A stretch of 64,000 nt of DNA from Macrotis lagotis (lineage: Eukaryota > Chordata > Mammalia > Peramelemorphia > Peramelidae): contig NC_133659.1 of NCBI RefSeq assembly GCF_037893015.1, positions 16,788,746 through 16,852,745 on the forward strand, read 5' to 3'. Each line of letters starts with the position of its first letter. Positions within the stretch are counted from its first letter, which is position 1. Of this stretch, positions 20,075 to 30,275 are shown one piece after another. Under the pieces are notes generated by a model. It saw nothing but the letters and a program-made list of their open reading frames with translations. It searched no databases and was not told the origin of the DNA. A program made the translations under genes and the position numbers.

Positions 20075-20925
20075 TAGGTTAGGGGGATGTCTACCCCAAG
20101 TATGTGAAAGACTTCCTCCAGCAGAATGGGTGGATGAGAACAATTTGTCCCATTGGCTATGAAAGTGGCTGAAGCAGATGCTGATAGACAGCTTAGAGCT
20201 TCACCAAACATCAAAGATGCCAGGGTTATCCACTGAATCCATTGCCAGTCATCATGACTTTTGTTTTGCCAGTGGACTTTGATTAGTGACAGAAAGAATG
20301 AGTTTGGGATGACTTCATGCAACTCTACTTCACCTACATTCAATTTTTGCATGAGCCAAAAGGCATGCCCCAGACCATGTGGTCTTAGGAAGGTTCTGCA
20401 GATCACAATGGCAAATTAAGGTACTGACACTGAGGACCTTTCTCAAGCTGACCCGCCAAACACACAACCTCTGTGGCAGAGAAAGCAACTCTAATGGACT
20501 GACACATTGAATGTCAACTGTACATTTGCCTAAAAGGCCATTTTTGGAGAACTCATATAAGGCTCACAAGGAGGGCAGAAGAAGTGATTCAAGGACACTC
20601 TTAAGATCTCTCTGAAGAACGGTGGAACTGATTGCATTACTTGGGAGACACTGATAATCCCAGCATGGTGTGCCTGCATCAAAGAAAGTCTATGTGCTCT
20701 ATGAATGAAGCAGAATTATAGTAGCTCATAAAGAAACATGAGATGGGCACATTTAGAGCCATCTCCATCCCAAATGTTCAGATAGACTCTTGTTCTAATC
20801 TGTGGTAGAGCCTCCCAAACTCATATTGATCAAACACAACTGGACACATTATACTTTGACTTCAACTTCATGATGTCATTTTGGTCCCTTTGGAGATGAA
20901 GGACAACATCCAACCATGTACATCC
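20075..20925 (+). mobile_element. RTE-type LINE, C-terminal and 3' tail region
   Basis: Around 20594 the frame reads DTLKISLK then TWETL, like the C-terminal part of RTE-type ORFs (KDTLKASLK...WE). The 3' end 'gatgtcattttggtccctttggagatgaaggacaaca' is shared, inverted, with 25925 and, forward, with 54690-54940. The ORF is interrupted and dead. Family is assigned from memory. Confidence 0.6.
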
Positions 20926-21184
20926 AGAAGCAAATCATTTTAGGTTTTTCAGCTGAGAGCTACTTAAGGATCAGTATGTACATAGATACTAGAGGGAATA
21001 GATTTCCTTCTACTCAGAAAATACTGTCTTTAAACAAAGAAGTTTTTTTAAAAGCAAGGAAAAGAGAGATCAGCTAAATTAGCCAACCTTTCAGTGAGTC
21101 TGACTATTAATTATTTGACACCCTTAGTCCCCCAATTCTGTCCAGGTTCAATTTTTGCCTCTTCCATTATACCTATATACTTTT
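20926..21184. other. Unassigned sequence
   Basis: No recognised element. Confidence 0.3.
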
Positions 21185-21297
21185 TGTAATATTCCTTGAC
21201 CTCTCTGGGCCTCAGTTTCTTCCTCTATAAAATAAAGGGTTTGGATTAGATGACCTCTGGAGTCCTTTGCAGCTCAAAATCTGTGATACCATGATAC
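21185..21297 (+). repeat. THER1 SINE 3' half
   Basis: 'ttgacctctctgggcctcagtttcttcctctataaaataaaggg' and 'ggattagatgacctctggagtcctttgcagctcaaaatctgtgat' match the THER1 core and 3' end closely. Confidence 0.85.
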
Positions 21298-21499
21298 TGA
21301 AATAACTTTAAATCAGTTCATTTCTTCTAAGGATTGTCTAATTTCTTCATATTTGTTGACTTACAATGTAATAATTTCTTATTGCATCCTTGTACCATAA
21401 TTTATTTAGCCATCTCCCCAAGTTATTATCAATAGAAGGAAGTTAGGATCAAAGAGATTCCAATTCTGATCTGTCTGTGTGTCCATTTATCTGTCTCTT
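21298..21499. other. Unassigned sequence
   Basis: No recognised element in this short AT-rich stretch before the microsatellites. Confidence 0.3.
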
Positions 21500-21719
21500 T
21501 TTAATCTATCTATCCATCCATCCATCCATCCATCCATCTATATAACTTTCCATCTATCTGTCTGGCTACCTCTCTTTTTTAATTTGTTTCTCCACCCAAC
21601 TATCCATTTATCCATCCATCATCCATCTATCCATCCATCCATCCATCCCTCTGTCCATCTATCCATCCTTCCATCATCCTTCTGATCCATCTGTCTAACC
21701 AACCATCCATCTGTCTATA

Positions 21720-21781
<62 letters not shown>

Positions 21782-21785
21782 ATCT
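21500..21785 (+). repeat. Compound (ATCC)n and (TCTA)n microsatellites
   Basis: CATC/ATCC tetramers at 21500-21680 and TCTG/TCTA tetramers at 21716-21785. The nearby open frame of S, I, H and P residues is an artefact. Confidence 0.95.
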
Positions 21786-21839
21786 ATCTATTCATTTACC
21801 TGTCTCTTTATCTCTGCCTCTTTCTTTATTGCAGGCTTA

Positions 21840-22010
21840 CTATTTCATGTGTTAGCAGCACCCAATGTGGGAGCTCCTTCTCTCCATGCCCATCAGTGAC
21901 TTCTATGTAACTTTGAGTCAGAAATTATTGCCTAGGGATGCTGAGAGATTAACCTTGGCCAGCTCCCACAGTCAGTGTGCATCAAAGGTAGGACACGAGT
22001 CTAGGATTTC
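21840..22010 (-). repeat. Possible inverted MIR fragment
   Basis: 'ttgcctagggatgctgagagattaaccttggccagctcccacagtc' has the antisense MIR spacing (gaggttaagtaacttgcccaaggtcacac). Diverged. Confidence 0.45.
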
Positions 22011-22169
22011 ATGCTTTCATGGTGGTTCAGAAGAATCTCGAGCTGACCTTCAATCCCCAAGCTGAGGAGTCTCGTTCTGTCCTTCTCAGCAGGAAGAGAA
22101 CTTGGTTGTGTCCACATTCCTCTGCAGGCCCCATGACAAGCCATCCTCCTCTCTCCAAAGGGCAGGCCC

Positions 22170-22560
22170 CCAAAGGGTCCTGCCCTTGTGGCTAAACAAA
22201 CGGTTCTTTTCACCCAGAAAGGGGACTGTCATAACTGTATGCACATACTTGGGGTATTTATTTATTCTGGGTATTTATTTGAAAATGTGGCTCTCAGAAA
22301 AGACTGCCTGGGGGCCGTTGCCTGGGAGCATATGTCACCCGGTACTCACGCCCTCTTCAATTTCCCCTCTTAGCCCGCTTGTTGAAATGATCTATGATAC
22401 ACAATAAACCATTTTTAAAAGCCCTGGTTTGACGGGAAAAAAGATAAATGTAAACAGTACACAGATAAATACTGCGAGGCGAAACATCTGGAATTCCATG
22501 GCCTGGCTTGTGTTGAGTTTGGGAACTTGGGGGTTTTCACAGTCAGAGGGACATGGCTTA
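22170..22560. promoter_or_regulatory. Repeat-free, possibly conserved non-coding block
   Basis: High-complexity sequence without SINE, LINE or microsatellite. It carries a repeated 'gggtatttattt' pair (22252 and 22269), 'caataaacc' and 'tgtaaacag' (FOX-like) motifs. The character resembles conserved enhancers, but conservation cannot be seen from one sequence. The open frames at 22102-22407 and 22188-22373 show nothing familiar. Confidence 0.35.
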
Positions 22561-22883
22561 TTTTTGGAAACCACTTTGTGAAGAGTAGGAAACCAAATAT
22601 GTGTGTCTGTCTCTTATATGTGTGTTTATGTGTATACATAAAATTTATTTTGCCTTTAGCTTAATGTATGAAGAAAAAAGACATCAAAGGCTCAGGGAAT
22701 CCTCAGTTTCCCTTGAGAATATTCAGGAATAAGGAAAAGTGAGGGAATCAGTGGTTTACCAAGAAGGGGGTGCTTGTCAGCTTGGATCAGTTCAATGGAG
22801 TAGAGCATTTTCCCTCTGGAAATCAGCAAATGAATTTACTGTTTTAAAATGTAGATTAAACTTAAAAGTGAACCATGTGTACT
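22561..22883. other. Unassigned sequence
   Basis: No recognised element. Confidence 0.3.
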
Positions 22884-22902
22884 CCCCCCCCCCCCCCCCC
22901 AG
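22884..22902 (+). repeat. Poly-C run
   Basis: A C homopolymer of about 18, prone to length error in sequencing. Confidence 0.95.
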
Positions 22903-22917
22903 GGAATCTCTTATGTG

Positions 22918-23092
22918 TGTTTTTTTTTTTGTTTGCTTGATTTTCTTTTGGATTTTTGCAAGGCATTGGGGTTAAGTGACTTGCCCAAGTTCACACAGTT
23001 AAGCAAGTATTAAATGTCTGAGGTCATATTTGAACTCAGGTCTTCCTGACTCCAGGACTGCTGCTCTACCACCTATCTATCCCCCCCAGAGA
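22918..23092 (-). repeat. Inverted WSINE1-like SINE
   Basis: T-rich inverted tail, then 'tttgcaaggcattggggttaagtgacttgcccaagttcacac' and 'tgaactcaggtcttcctgactccag'. The inverted tRNA head is degraded. Confidence 0.9.
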
Positions 23093-23139
23093 GCCTCTTG
23101 ATAAACATTCATTAACATCATACATCTTTTTACCAGAAT

Positions 23140-23215
23140 AACAACTCTGACCTAGAGAGACAGCTCTTTGCCCAAAGTCACATAACTAGCTAGTGATTGA
23201 ATAAAAGCAGAATTC
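23140..23215 (-). repeat. Inverted MIR scrap
   Basis: 'gacagctctttgcccaaagtcacataactagctag' is an antisense MIR core. Confidence 0.55.
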
Positions 23216-23304
23216 CTAAAGAAGGTACCAATGCTGAAGACAGGAACAATTGAAGGGGGACAGGACAAAATCACTTGAAATCAGGAAAATTGTAGTTCAA
23301 ATTT

Positions 23305-24155
23305 AGCCTCAGCAGCTAGGTACCTAGAGCATTGGACTTGGAATCATGAAGACTCAGCTTCCTGAATTCAAATCCAGAATCAGGCACTTATTAGTTGTTC
23401 GACCTGGCCAAGTCACTCCACTCCACTTGGTTTCCTCATTTGCATAATGAGATGGAAAAAGAAACCACTCCAGTATCTCTGTCAAGAAAATCCCAATGGA
23501 TGCCCATCAAATGGGGAATGGTTGAACAAGTTATGGTATTTGCATGTTATTAGAGTACTAGTGTTCTATAAGAAATATCAGACTTTAGAGAAGTATGGAA
23601 AGATTAGCATGAACGGATGATGAGTAAAGTGAGCAGAACCAAGAGAACATTGTACATATTACTATAGCACTGCAAGATGATCAGCTCCGAGGGAGGTAGC
23701 TCCTCTTAGTTCAGAGATCAAGTCGACCCTGAGAGACCTGCTTTGGACACTGCCATCCACATGCAGAATGAAAAATTATGGAGCCCAAATGTGGAACAAA
23801 GTAGGCTATGTTCACTTTTTAAAAACTTCTTTTATGCTTTTCCTTTTTCCCTCATGGTTTTTCTCTTTCCCCTTAGTTCTAAACCCTCTTTTCCAACATG
23901 ACTAATATGTAAATATGTTAAACAGGAAAGTAAATGTACAATTTTTACCAGACTGTTCACTACCATGGGGAGGGGGGAGGAAGGAAGGAGTGCTAGAAAA
24001 ATGTGGAACTCATAAATTTGCAAATGGATGAATGTTGAAAAACTACCATTACATGTAACTGGAAAAATAAAATAGAATTTCAATGAAAAAAAAAAGAAAA
24101 AAGAAAACCCTAAATGAGGTCACAAAGAGTCAGACACTGAACAGCATCAACAAAA
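23305..24155 (+). repeat. RTE-tailed tRNA SINE split by an L1 insertion
   Basis: The 5' part (23305-23497) ends 'ctctgtcaagaaaatcccaa'. The 3' part (about 24104-24155) resumes 'aagaaaaccctaaatgaggtcacaaagagtcagacactgaac'. The inserted L1 occupies the gap, and the repeated 'aagaaaaYcc' at both edges is its target-site duplication. Confidence 0.9.
23498..24103 (+). mobile_element. 5'-truncated L1, ORF2 end plus 3' UTR and A-tail
   Basis: Begins in the ORF2 C-terminus ('atgcccatcaaatggggaatggttgaacaag', 'gtgagcagaaccaagagaacattgtac'), continues through the 3' UTR ('catgactaatatgtaaatatg', 'atgttgaaaaactaccattacatgtaactgg') and ends in an A-rich tail. Inserted into an older SINE. Confidence 0.92.
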
Positions 24156-24262
24156 AATGTTAATAATAGTACCTAACTCCATAAATGGTTGTGAGGATCA
24201 CATGAGGAAAAAGATGTAAAGCCTTTTGCTAACGTTAAAGTATGACATAAATGCCATTTTTT
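24156..24262 (+). repeat. CORE-SINE 3' fragment
   Basis: 'ggttgtgaggatcacatgaggaaaaagatgtaaagccttttgctaacgttaaag' matches the 3' part of MIR-like marsupial SINEs. Confidence 0.65.
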
Positions 24263-24317
24263 TAAAAAAAAGTGCTTTATGATATCCCTTTCTAGACCAA
24301 TCATTCCAATTCCTCCC

Positions 24318-24468
24318 TAACTTTTTTTTTTTGCAAGGCAAATGGGGTTAAGTGGCTTGCCCAAGGCCACACAGCTAAGTAATTATTAAGTGTCTGACAC
24401 CAGATTTGAACCCAGGTACTCCTGACTCCAGGGCCAGTGCTTTATCCACTGTGCCACCTAGCCGCCCC
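24318..24468 (-). repeat. Inverted WSINE1-like SINE, near consensus
   Basis: 'gcaaggcaaatggggttaagtggcttgcccaaggccacacag' through 'ccactgtgccacctagccgcccc': full length with T-tail. Confidence 0.95.
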
Positions 24469-24534
24469 CTCCATTTGCTTTTTGTGAAGATGAATTTTCA
24501 AACCCATTTATCCCTAATACATTTCTTCTCACTT

Positions 24535-24775
24535 CCTTTCCCTAAGTCTCAGTTTCTTCTCCCGTAAAATGGGAGGATTAGTTTGACCCATTGGATAATG
24601 TACTACCTTTGTAGTTTGCAAAGGTCCAGATCCTGCCTCTTATCTGCCCCCTGTATCGCTTTATGTCAACTTCTCTGGATCTCAGTTTCCCCACATATAA
24701 AATGAGGGGGGGAAGGGGTAACCTTAGAGTGTCTCTGAAGTCCCTTCCTGCTCTAAACCTATAACCCTGTGCTCT
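24535..24775 (+). repeat. Two THER1 fragments
   Basis: Two CORE-SINE 3' parts in series: 'ctcagtttcttctcccgtaaaatggg' and 'ctcagtttccccacatataaaatgaggg' followed by 'gaagtcccttcctgctctaaacctat'. Confidence 0.75.
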
Positions 24776-25299
24776 TGTAGTCTCTTAAAGAGAGCTACCT
24801 GTTGGAATAACATGGCCCTGTAGCTAGAGGACAATCTCCTTGGCAATCTACTCAGCCCACTTTCTCCTGTATAGATCTCAGGCATTTCATCCAGTGTCTG
24901 GGCCTGCAGTGAAAATCATTTAAATCCGAGTTTCATCACTTCTGGGACTGTCCATTTTGATTACATCCTCCTAGGTAAGTAAAGGGACCCATTTCTCATG
25001 AACCTATGAGAAGGCAGAAGGGTGACCCTAAAGGGCCCATGTGGGGTGAGGTTTAGCAACTATCATTTTAAAGGCACTCAACCCCACTTCAGGTGTTCTC
25101 AATAAGATTTTCCCAAGGATTAAATCTTGGAATGAAAAATAGCCTATAGAATTGATAATAATATTTGCTCTTTTTGGAGAGAGAGGAAGGGAATCCAAGA
25201 CTGTGTTTTTATACATGTCAACTTATTCTGAAATCTATGGAAAACTGTATTTTAATCTAACTGGTTTCCTTTATAATTTGTTATGCATTTGGTTTTAAT
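24776..25299. other. Unassigned sequence
   Basis: About 520 bases without a recognised repeat. Contains a lone splice-donor-like CTAG|GTAAGT (GT at 24975), but no supported exon. Confidence 0.3.
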
Positions 25300-25510
25300 A
25301 TCTGACCCTTTCTGACCCCATTTGGATTTTTCTTGGCAAAGATACTAGAGTGATTTGTCATTTCCTTCTCCAGCACATTTTATAGATGAGGAAACTGAGG
25401 CAAGCAAGGTTAAGTGACTTGGTAAGGGTCACACAGCTAGTAAGTGTCTAAGGCCAGATTTGTTCAAGAGGATAAGTCTTTCTGACATCAGGTCATCACC
25501 TAGCTGCCCT
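25300..25510 (-). repeat. Inverted RTE-tailed tRNA SINE
   Basis: 'tctgaccccatttggatttttcttggcaaagatactagagtgatttgtcatttcc', 'gatgaggaaactgaggcaag' and 'catcacctagctgccc' at the inverted head. Confidence 0.92.
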
Positions 25511-25617
25511 TCCTTTATGAATCTATGTATTTTTTTATTTTACGCATTTGAAAATATCCTCAGAAAAGTTCACTTGCCTGCCAGGGAGGTCTATCATATT
25601 AAAAACATTTAAGAAAC

Positions 25618-25768
25618 AGGTGCAGCTAGGTAGTACAGTGGATAAAACAGTAACCCTGGTGTTATGAGGTCCTGAGTTCAAATCTAGTCTCAGACGCTTA
25701 AACTTACTTAGCTATGTGACCTTGGGCAAGTCACTTAACTCCATTTCCTTGCAACCCCCCCCCCAAAT
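25618..25768 (+). repeat. WSINE1-like SINE
   Basis: 'gcagctaggtagtacagtggataaaac' head, 'gaggtcctgagttcaaatctagtctcagac', 'cttgggcaagtcacttaactcc', tail interrupted by a C run. Confidence 0.92.
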
Positions 25769-25779
25769 TAAGAGCCCCT

Positions 25780-25905
25780 TATCTAGCTAGCCCAATCTTA
25801 ATATTTTTTCAGAGAAGAAAACTGAGATCCAAGGAGTCTAAGTGCCTTGGTTGAGGTCACAGTAGCAGAAGGGGGATTCAAACCCAGATCTCCGATTTAG
25901 AATCA
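25780..25905 (-). repeat. Inverted MIR fragment
   Basis: 'cagagaagaaaactgagatccaaggagtctaagtgccttgg' and 'ggattcaaacccagatctcc' follow the antisense MIR order. Confidence 0.7.
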
Positions 25906-25924
25906 AATACTATTATTATCTGTC

Positions 25925-26580
25925 CTTCATTTTGGAAGAGGACTAATAACATCATGGGTGTGGATTAGATTTAAGTTGCTCAAAATTGTTAGTCTCATTC
26001 TTCATTCCAGAGTGATCAAAGTCTGATGGCAGGGCAAAAGTCAACACAACTGGCAATAATCAAGGGTGTAGTGGATATCTTGGTCAGAATTAAATACTTT
26101 GAGCCTTGGGAGGGAACCCAAAGATCTAGTCCAAGTTGGCTCTGACACAAAACTCACACTGACAGCATGTCTGATCATCTTGACCTTCAGATTTTGTTTG
26201 AAGACATCTAATGCGTATTTATCTTGGGAGACTCTCCAAGATAACCCATGCTCCTTTGGGACCACTCCAACTGGGTAGGTAGAAGCATCCCTCTCTCTAG
26301 ATCTCCAAGGATTAGGTCCATTTGATTGCTCTCAGGTCTGTCATTTGAACCAAAAAAGCGGTCCAAACAACTCTGAGTATACCAATGCAAAGAGTCAGCT
26401 ACTGTGACAACCATCTGTGCTAAATCTCAGCCAGTCATCCATCATGGAGGTAGTCCCAGTCAATGGAAACCAATTAGGAACTGCCAATTGTCTTTGAATA
26501 GGGTGCCAATATGTATGTCCACAATAGAGCTCCTCTGATCAACCTCCTCTTCGACTATTTTATGGTTAACTAACAACAAA
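25925..26580 (-). mobile_element. RTE-type LINE 3' region, inverted
   Basis: Starts 'tgtccttcattttggaagaggactaataacatcatgg', the inverse of the 3' end at 20860-20920. The distal part (26060-26580) is presumed to be the body of the same element but is too diverged to be certain. Minus-strand open frames of 68 and 74 codons are not recognisable proteins. Confidence 0.5.
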
Positions 26581-27194
26581 TAGTGGGATCCTGGGTTCTT
26601 TATGCCTGTTAGCCATTTGTATGATGCTAAGGATATAATCTGCTGTAGAACATGATTTTTGAAACTTTCCTATTCTGAATTAGAACACTTTCTCATGTTC
26701 AGAGATCGTCTTTGTCTTTTTAATTTATTTTCTACTTTTTTTTAATCTCTAAACTAGAAGAGGGTTTGGTTCAAAGTAAGTACTTTCATTTTTTTTAACT
26801 AATTAATTTCAAATCTTCATCAAAGAATTATACCTAGACAACTCATAGAGTTCATCCATCAATCTTGGATGGACACAGTAGATGGGCAATGAACTCAAAT
26901 GATGGGAAAAGACTAAGAAGGGTAACCTTTGGGAAATTGTACAAGTTTTAGTGATGAATCTTTTAAAAAAAATTATTGCTATCTTTTATTTCAGACAACA
27001 ATTTCCTTTCCAAAAGTAGTCCTTGCACTCTGGTATCCAGGGAACCAATCTCTGAAATAGAATAAAAAAATAAAAGGAAAAAAGAATTTCTTCAAAATGA
27101 ATCAGTTCATCAATTGAAAATGATAGTATGTTTAGTGTTCACCCTAAGGCTGATGCATTTTCTGATCTCTGAGGGCAAATTTTGCCGTCATAAT
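26581..27194. other. Unassigned AT-rich sequence
   Basis: About 610 bases with T- and A-rich tracts. May be further L1-derived sequence, but I cannot show it. Confidence 0.3.
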
Positions 27195-27470
27195 TATTCA
27201 ACATTAAGTTTTGTTTTGTTTTGTTTTTTGATCTTTCTATTTTTTGGTAATCATTTTGAATATTATTTTTCTGGTTCTGTTTACTTCACTTTGCATTGAT
27301 TCATACCATTCTTCCTACACCTTTTCATATTCTTCACAATCATCATTTCTCATGATGCAAAAATATACCGTTATATTTACATAATACACTTTGGCAAGTC
27401 ATTTTCCAATTGATAGGGATTTGTTTGGTTTCCAGGTGTTTGTTACTTTAAAAAAGTGTGTAATAAATAT

Positions 27471-27503
<33 letters not shown>

Positions 27504-27510
27504 GTATGGG
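27195..27510 (-). mobile_element. Inverted L1 ORF2/3' fragment ending in (TA)n
   Basis: 'ctggttctgtttacttcactttgcattgattcataccattc', 'aagtcattttccaattgatagggat' and 'gtttccaggtgtttgttac' match the antisense L1 ORF2 end. A TA repeat (27470-27510) follows. Confidence 0.8.
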
Positions 27511-27639
27511 GCACATTTGCTTCTAGCTTCAATCTCCCTTTTCCCTTTCTTCTTCATTTTTTTCCTCTTTTCCCACCCCCACCCCTGCCCTGGCCCCTTC
27601 CCTTTAACCTGCTCTTGGATTATCTATGTAAAAGAGGAT
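27511..27639. other. Pyrimidine-rich stretch
   Basis: C/T-rich low-complexity sequence between an L1 fragment and an L2 fragment. Confidence 0.5.
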
Positions 27640-27850
27640 CCCTGGGTTCTCCTCAGGAAATTGAAAGTAGGTTAGTGATGTTGAAACACAAAGTTTGTAG
27701 GAGAGAAATATATAAGAATATACAAAAGGCAGGAAGCAGCAGGTTATGAAGAGTTTCAAGTGTCAAGAAATTTATTCCCTAAAAGTAATAGGGAGCCACA
27801 GGAGTTGATTGAGCAGGAGGGGGAGAAAATTGTCATTTAGTTGAAATCAC
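27640..27850 (-). mobile_element. Inverted L2 fragment
   Basis: 'ggttatgaagagtttcaagtgtcaag' and 'gtaatagggagccacaggagttgattgagcagg' are the antisense of the L2 ORF end, as in the copy at 2850-4330. Confidence 0.7.
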
Positions 27851-28119
27851 TTTGATTGCTAAATAGAGTATGGACTGTGGTTGAGAGACACTTCAGACTC
27901 ATGAACCAAGCAAGTGATTTTTAGTGGCACATCAGAGTGGTGGTTTTGTGGGTGGAGAGGTCCAAGGTGGGGTTGAGCCAGCTTCAACACAATATAACTT
28001 TCATGAAGAGCAGGACGTTCCTCATTCTGATTCTGAGATGAGCAAGTCATGTAGAGATAAGAAAGAATAGGGAAGGGGCTGCTTCTGTGCTCAGGAGATC
28101 TAAAGGTAGGACCCCATCC
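27851..28119. other. Unassigned sequence
   Basis: No recognised element. Confidence 0.3.
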
Positions 28120-28330
28120 TCTGCTTAGACACAGAAGTACTCTGGAACTAACTCTGAACTGATTCTCAAGAGCTGATTGTTAAATCATCAGGGTTTAATT
28201 TATTGTCTTGTTGATTGTCTAGACTGAGGAAAGGGATGGAGACAACGTTACTAATGCACATTAGATTAAAATGGGCATCATTCAAACATTCTTCTCCCGG
28301 AGGAGCTAGTTGTTAAATATTTATGGGCAT
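28120..28330 (+). mobile_element. Ancient DNA-transposon-like repeat, copy 1
   Basis: Aligns with 47355-47595: shared 'ctctcaagag..gattgttaaat', 'ttgattgtctaga', 'gtggagaaag/atggagaca', and end 'gagctagttgttaaatatttatgggcata'. The start and end of copy 2 form imperfect inverted termini ('ggtgtgctggaggcagctc' / 'ggtatgctag...gcagctct'), typical of old hAT-like non-autonomous elements. Family name unknown to me. Confidence 0.55.
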
Positions 28331-28473
28331 ATATCTATATATCTTATATAGATATAAAATATGTATTAATATGTATTCTGTAGTTTATAAATAATATCTT
28401 TTATTTATATTATACATGTAACTTTTATACATAACTTATAAACATATTACATAACTTTTAAATATGCAAATAC
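28331..28473. repeat. AT-rich low-complexity tract
   Basis: Mostly A and T with ATAT/TATA runs. Confidence 0.8.
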
Positions 28474-28627
28474 CAGGGCAGCTAGGTTGTACAGTGGTTA
28501 GAGCACTGGCCCTGGAGTCAGGAGGACCTGAGTTCAAAGTCAGTCTCAGACACTTAATAATTGCCTAGCTGTGTGACCTTGGGCAAGCTACTTAACCTCA
28601 TTGCCATAAATTAAAAAAATTAAATAT
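28474..28627 (+). repeat. WSINE1-like SINE
   Basis: 'gggcagctaggttgtacagtggttagagcactggccctggagtcaggaggacctgag' then 'cacttaataattgcctagctgtgtgacc' and an A-rich tail. Confidence 0.94.
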
Positions 28628-28869
28628 ACAAATACCTTTTTACATATATGTATACATAGATATTTATAAATACACATATAATAAATTTGGAAAAGTTTTA
28701 TATCTACATACATCTATCTATCAATTGATCTATAAAATTTTCCCCAATTACGACTCACATGATTTAACTTAATTGTGATTTTCCTCTCATTAAAGGCAAT
28801 CCCTTTCTCTAGTTCACATACATATACACACACGCACACTCCTTCTGTATGGCAAACACTATAGGAATT
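28628..28869. other. AT-rich, unassigned
   Basis: ATA-rich sequence with a short CA patch near 28820. No element recognised. Confidence 0.4.
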
Positions 28870-29150
28870 ATTAGCTGCATTAGCTGAGATTTATAGAGTT
28901 CAGGTGAATTGTCCAAGGTCACACTGCTTATCTTATATCTGGAAGCTAGGTGACCCAGTAGATAGAATTAGGAAAACCTAGCCACAGAGACTAGGAGTGA
29001 ATCCTTAGACAAGTCACTTAACCTCTACTTGCCTCAGTTTCCCCACTTATAAAGTAGGGAAAATAGTACCTACCTCTGGAATTGTAGTGAAAATAAAAAT
29101 GAAATATTTCCAAAGTGCTTTGTAAATATGAAAATGCTCTGTAAATACGA
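28870..29150 (+). repeat. Inverted MIR scrap, then forward CORE-SINE
   Basis: 28870-28935 has antisense 'gtgaattgtccaaggtcacac'. 28938-29150 has a tRNA-like head 'agctaggtgacccagtagatagaa', 'cctcagtttccccacttataaagtaggg' and a 3' part 'ccaaagtgctttgtaaatatg'. Confidence 0.7.
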
Positions 29151-29639
29151 TCGTGCATGTGCTTCGAATCCATGTTTTCCTGTCTGTTCTTTACAGTCTA
29201 CACCACAATTTGATCCAAATGCTGTAAAGGAGACAAGGTTTGGAGAAGTCCCAAAACATCGCTATTTGTTTACTTTAGTACTCTGATTCAGAATACAGAG
29301 ACAGTCGACAGTTGCTGTATATTTAGACCAGGAACCCATAAAAAGATACTGTATTTTAATATTATTTATGTAATTCTTTATATAAAAAAATTTAGTATAT
29401 ATCTCAAAGGTTTAGTGTAATCTTTAAAATGTTCCATATTTTCTTGTCCAATTTCCCTTGTTTGTTTACCTTTTTGGAGTTTCCTGACTTCCCTGGATTC
29501 TCTTCACTTTTGAGTAACCCCTTATCAACATGATGGCCGATGGGTCACAGACCTTCTTATTGTGTGTTCTGTGTTTGAGCCTGGAGGCCCTTTGGATCAT
29601 AGATGTGTTGTTGGAAGGGACTGCAGAAATGATTTTAAG
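29151..29639. other. Unassigned, repeat-free
   Basis: About 490 bases of mixed-composition sequence without a recognised repeat. Could be conserved, but no specific motif argues for it. Confidence 0.3.
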
Positions 29640-29810
29640 AGTATATGGGTTGCTAATACTTTGGTTTGAATTCCATTTCCAGGACTTATTATGAATTAAC
29701 TTCTCTGAACTTCAACATCCTCTATTATAAAATGGGGACAAAGATAGGGAAATTTCCTATATCACAGGGTTATTGCCAGGAAAGTTAACTTTGCAATGTT
29801 ATACAAATGT
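29640..29810 (+). repeat. Diverged THER1-type SINE
   Basis: 'ggtttgaattccatttccagg', 'cttctctgaacttcaacatcctctattataaaatgggg', 'cacagggttattgccaggaaag' follow the CORE-SINE order. Confidence 0.55.
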
Positions 29811-30069
29811 AAGTATTCTTGTGCCTAACCAAGTTTAAATCTATCTCTCTATAAAGATATGTAGATATAATATAGATCTGATGAAATAAACTCCTAAGTA
29901 CAAGTTGAGGACTTTTCCTAAATAAACTGTGAGAGTTATCATGGCTTAATATGATTTTTCTACTAACATGGAACACATTTTTCTTATTCATTCTATGAAT
30001 GCTTAAAAACCCCAGGGAGCAATTAATTGCTAGTTGTTTAATGATGTCAACAAATGTTTAAGTTTCTCC
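29811..30069. other. Unassigned sequence
   Basis: No recognised element. Confidence 0.3.
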
Positions 30070-30275
30070 ATTAATACCAGCTGACATTTATAAAATGTTT
30101 TAAGGTCTTTGCAAAGTGCTTTTTCTACATTTTCTCATTTGATCCTTATAGCAATTTAGGGAAGTGCCAGAGATATTAGAATTTAAGTTTCAATAAAGTA
30201 GGGATTTCATTCTTTATATTTGTGTCATCAGTGCCTAGACACTCAAGAAATATTTATTAACTATCTATTGATGTA
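30070..30275. repeat. MIR (inverted) followed by L2 3' end (forward)
   Basis: 30070-30180: 'gctgacatttataaaatgttttaaggtctttgcaaagtgc', 'tctcatttgatccttatagc'. 30183-30275: 'gtgtcatcagtgcctagacactcaagaaatatttatt', an L2 3' end in forward sense. Confidence 0.65.

Noticed and set aside
24971-24980. Excellent splice-donor sequence CTAG|GTAAGT
   Set aside because: No open frame or plausible exon precedes it with support. A single donor match occurs by chance in 64 kb.
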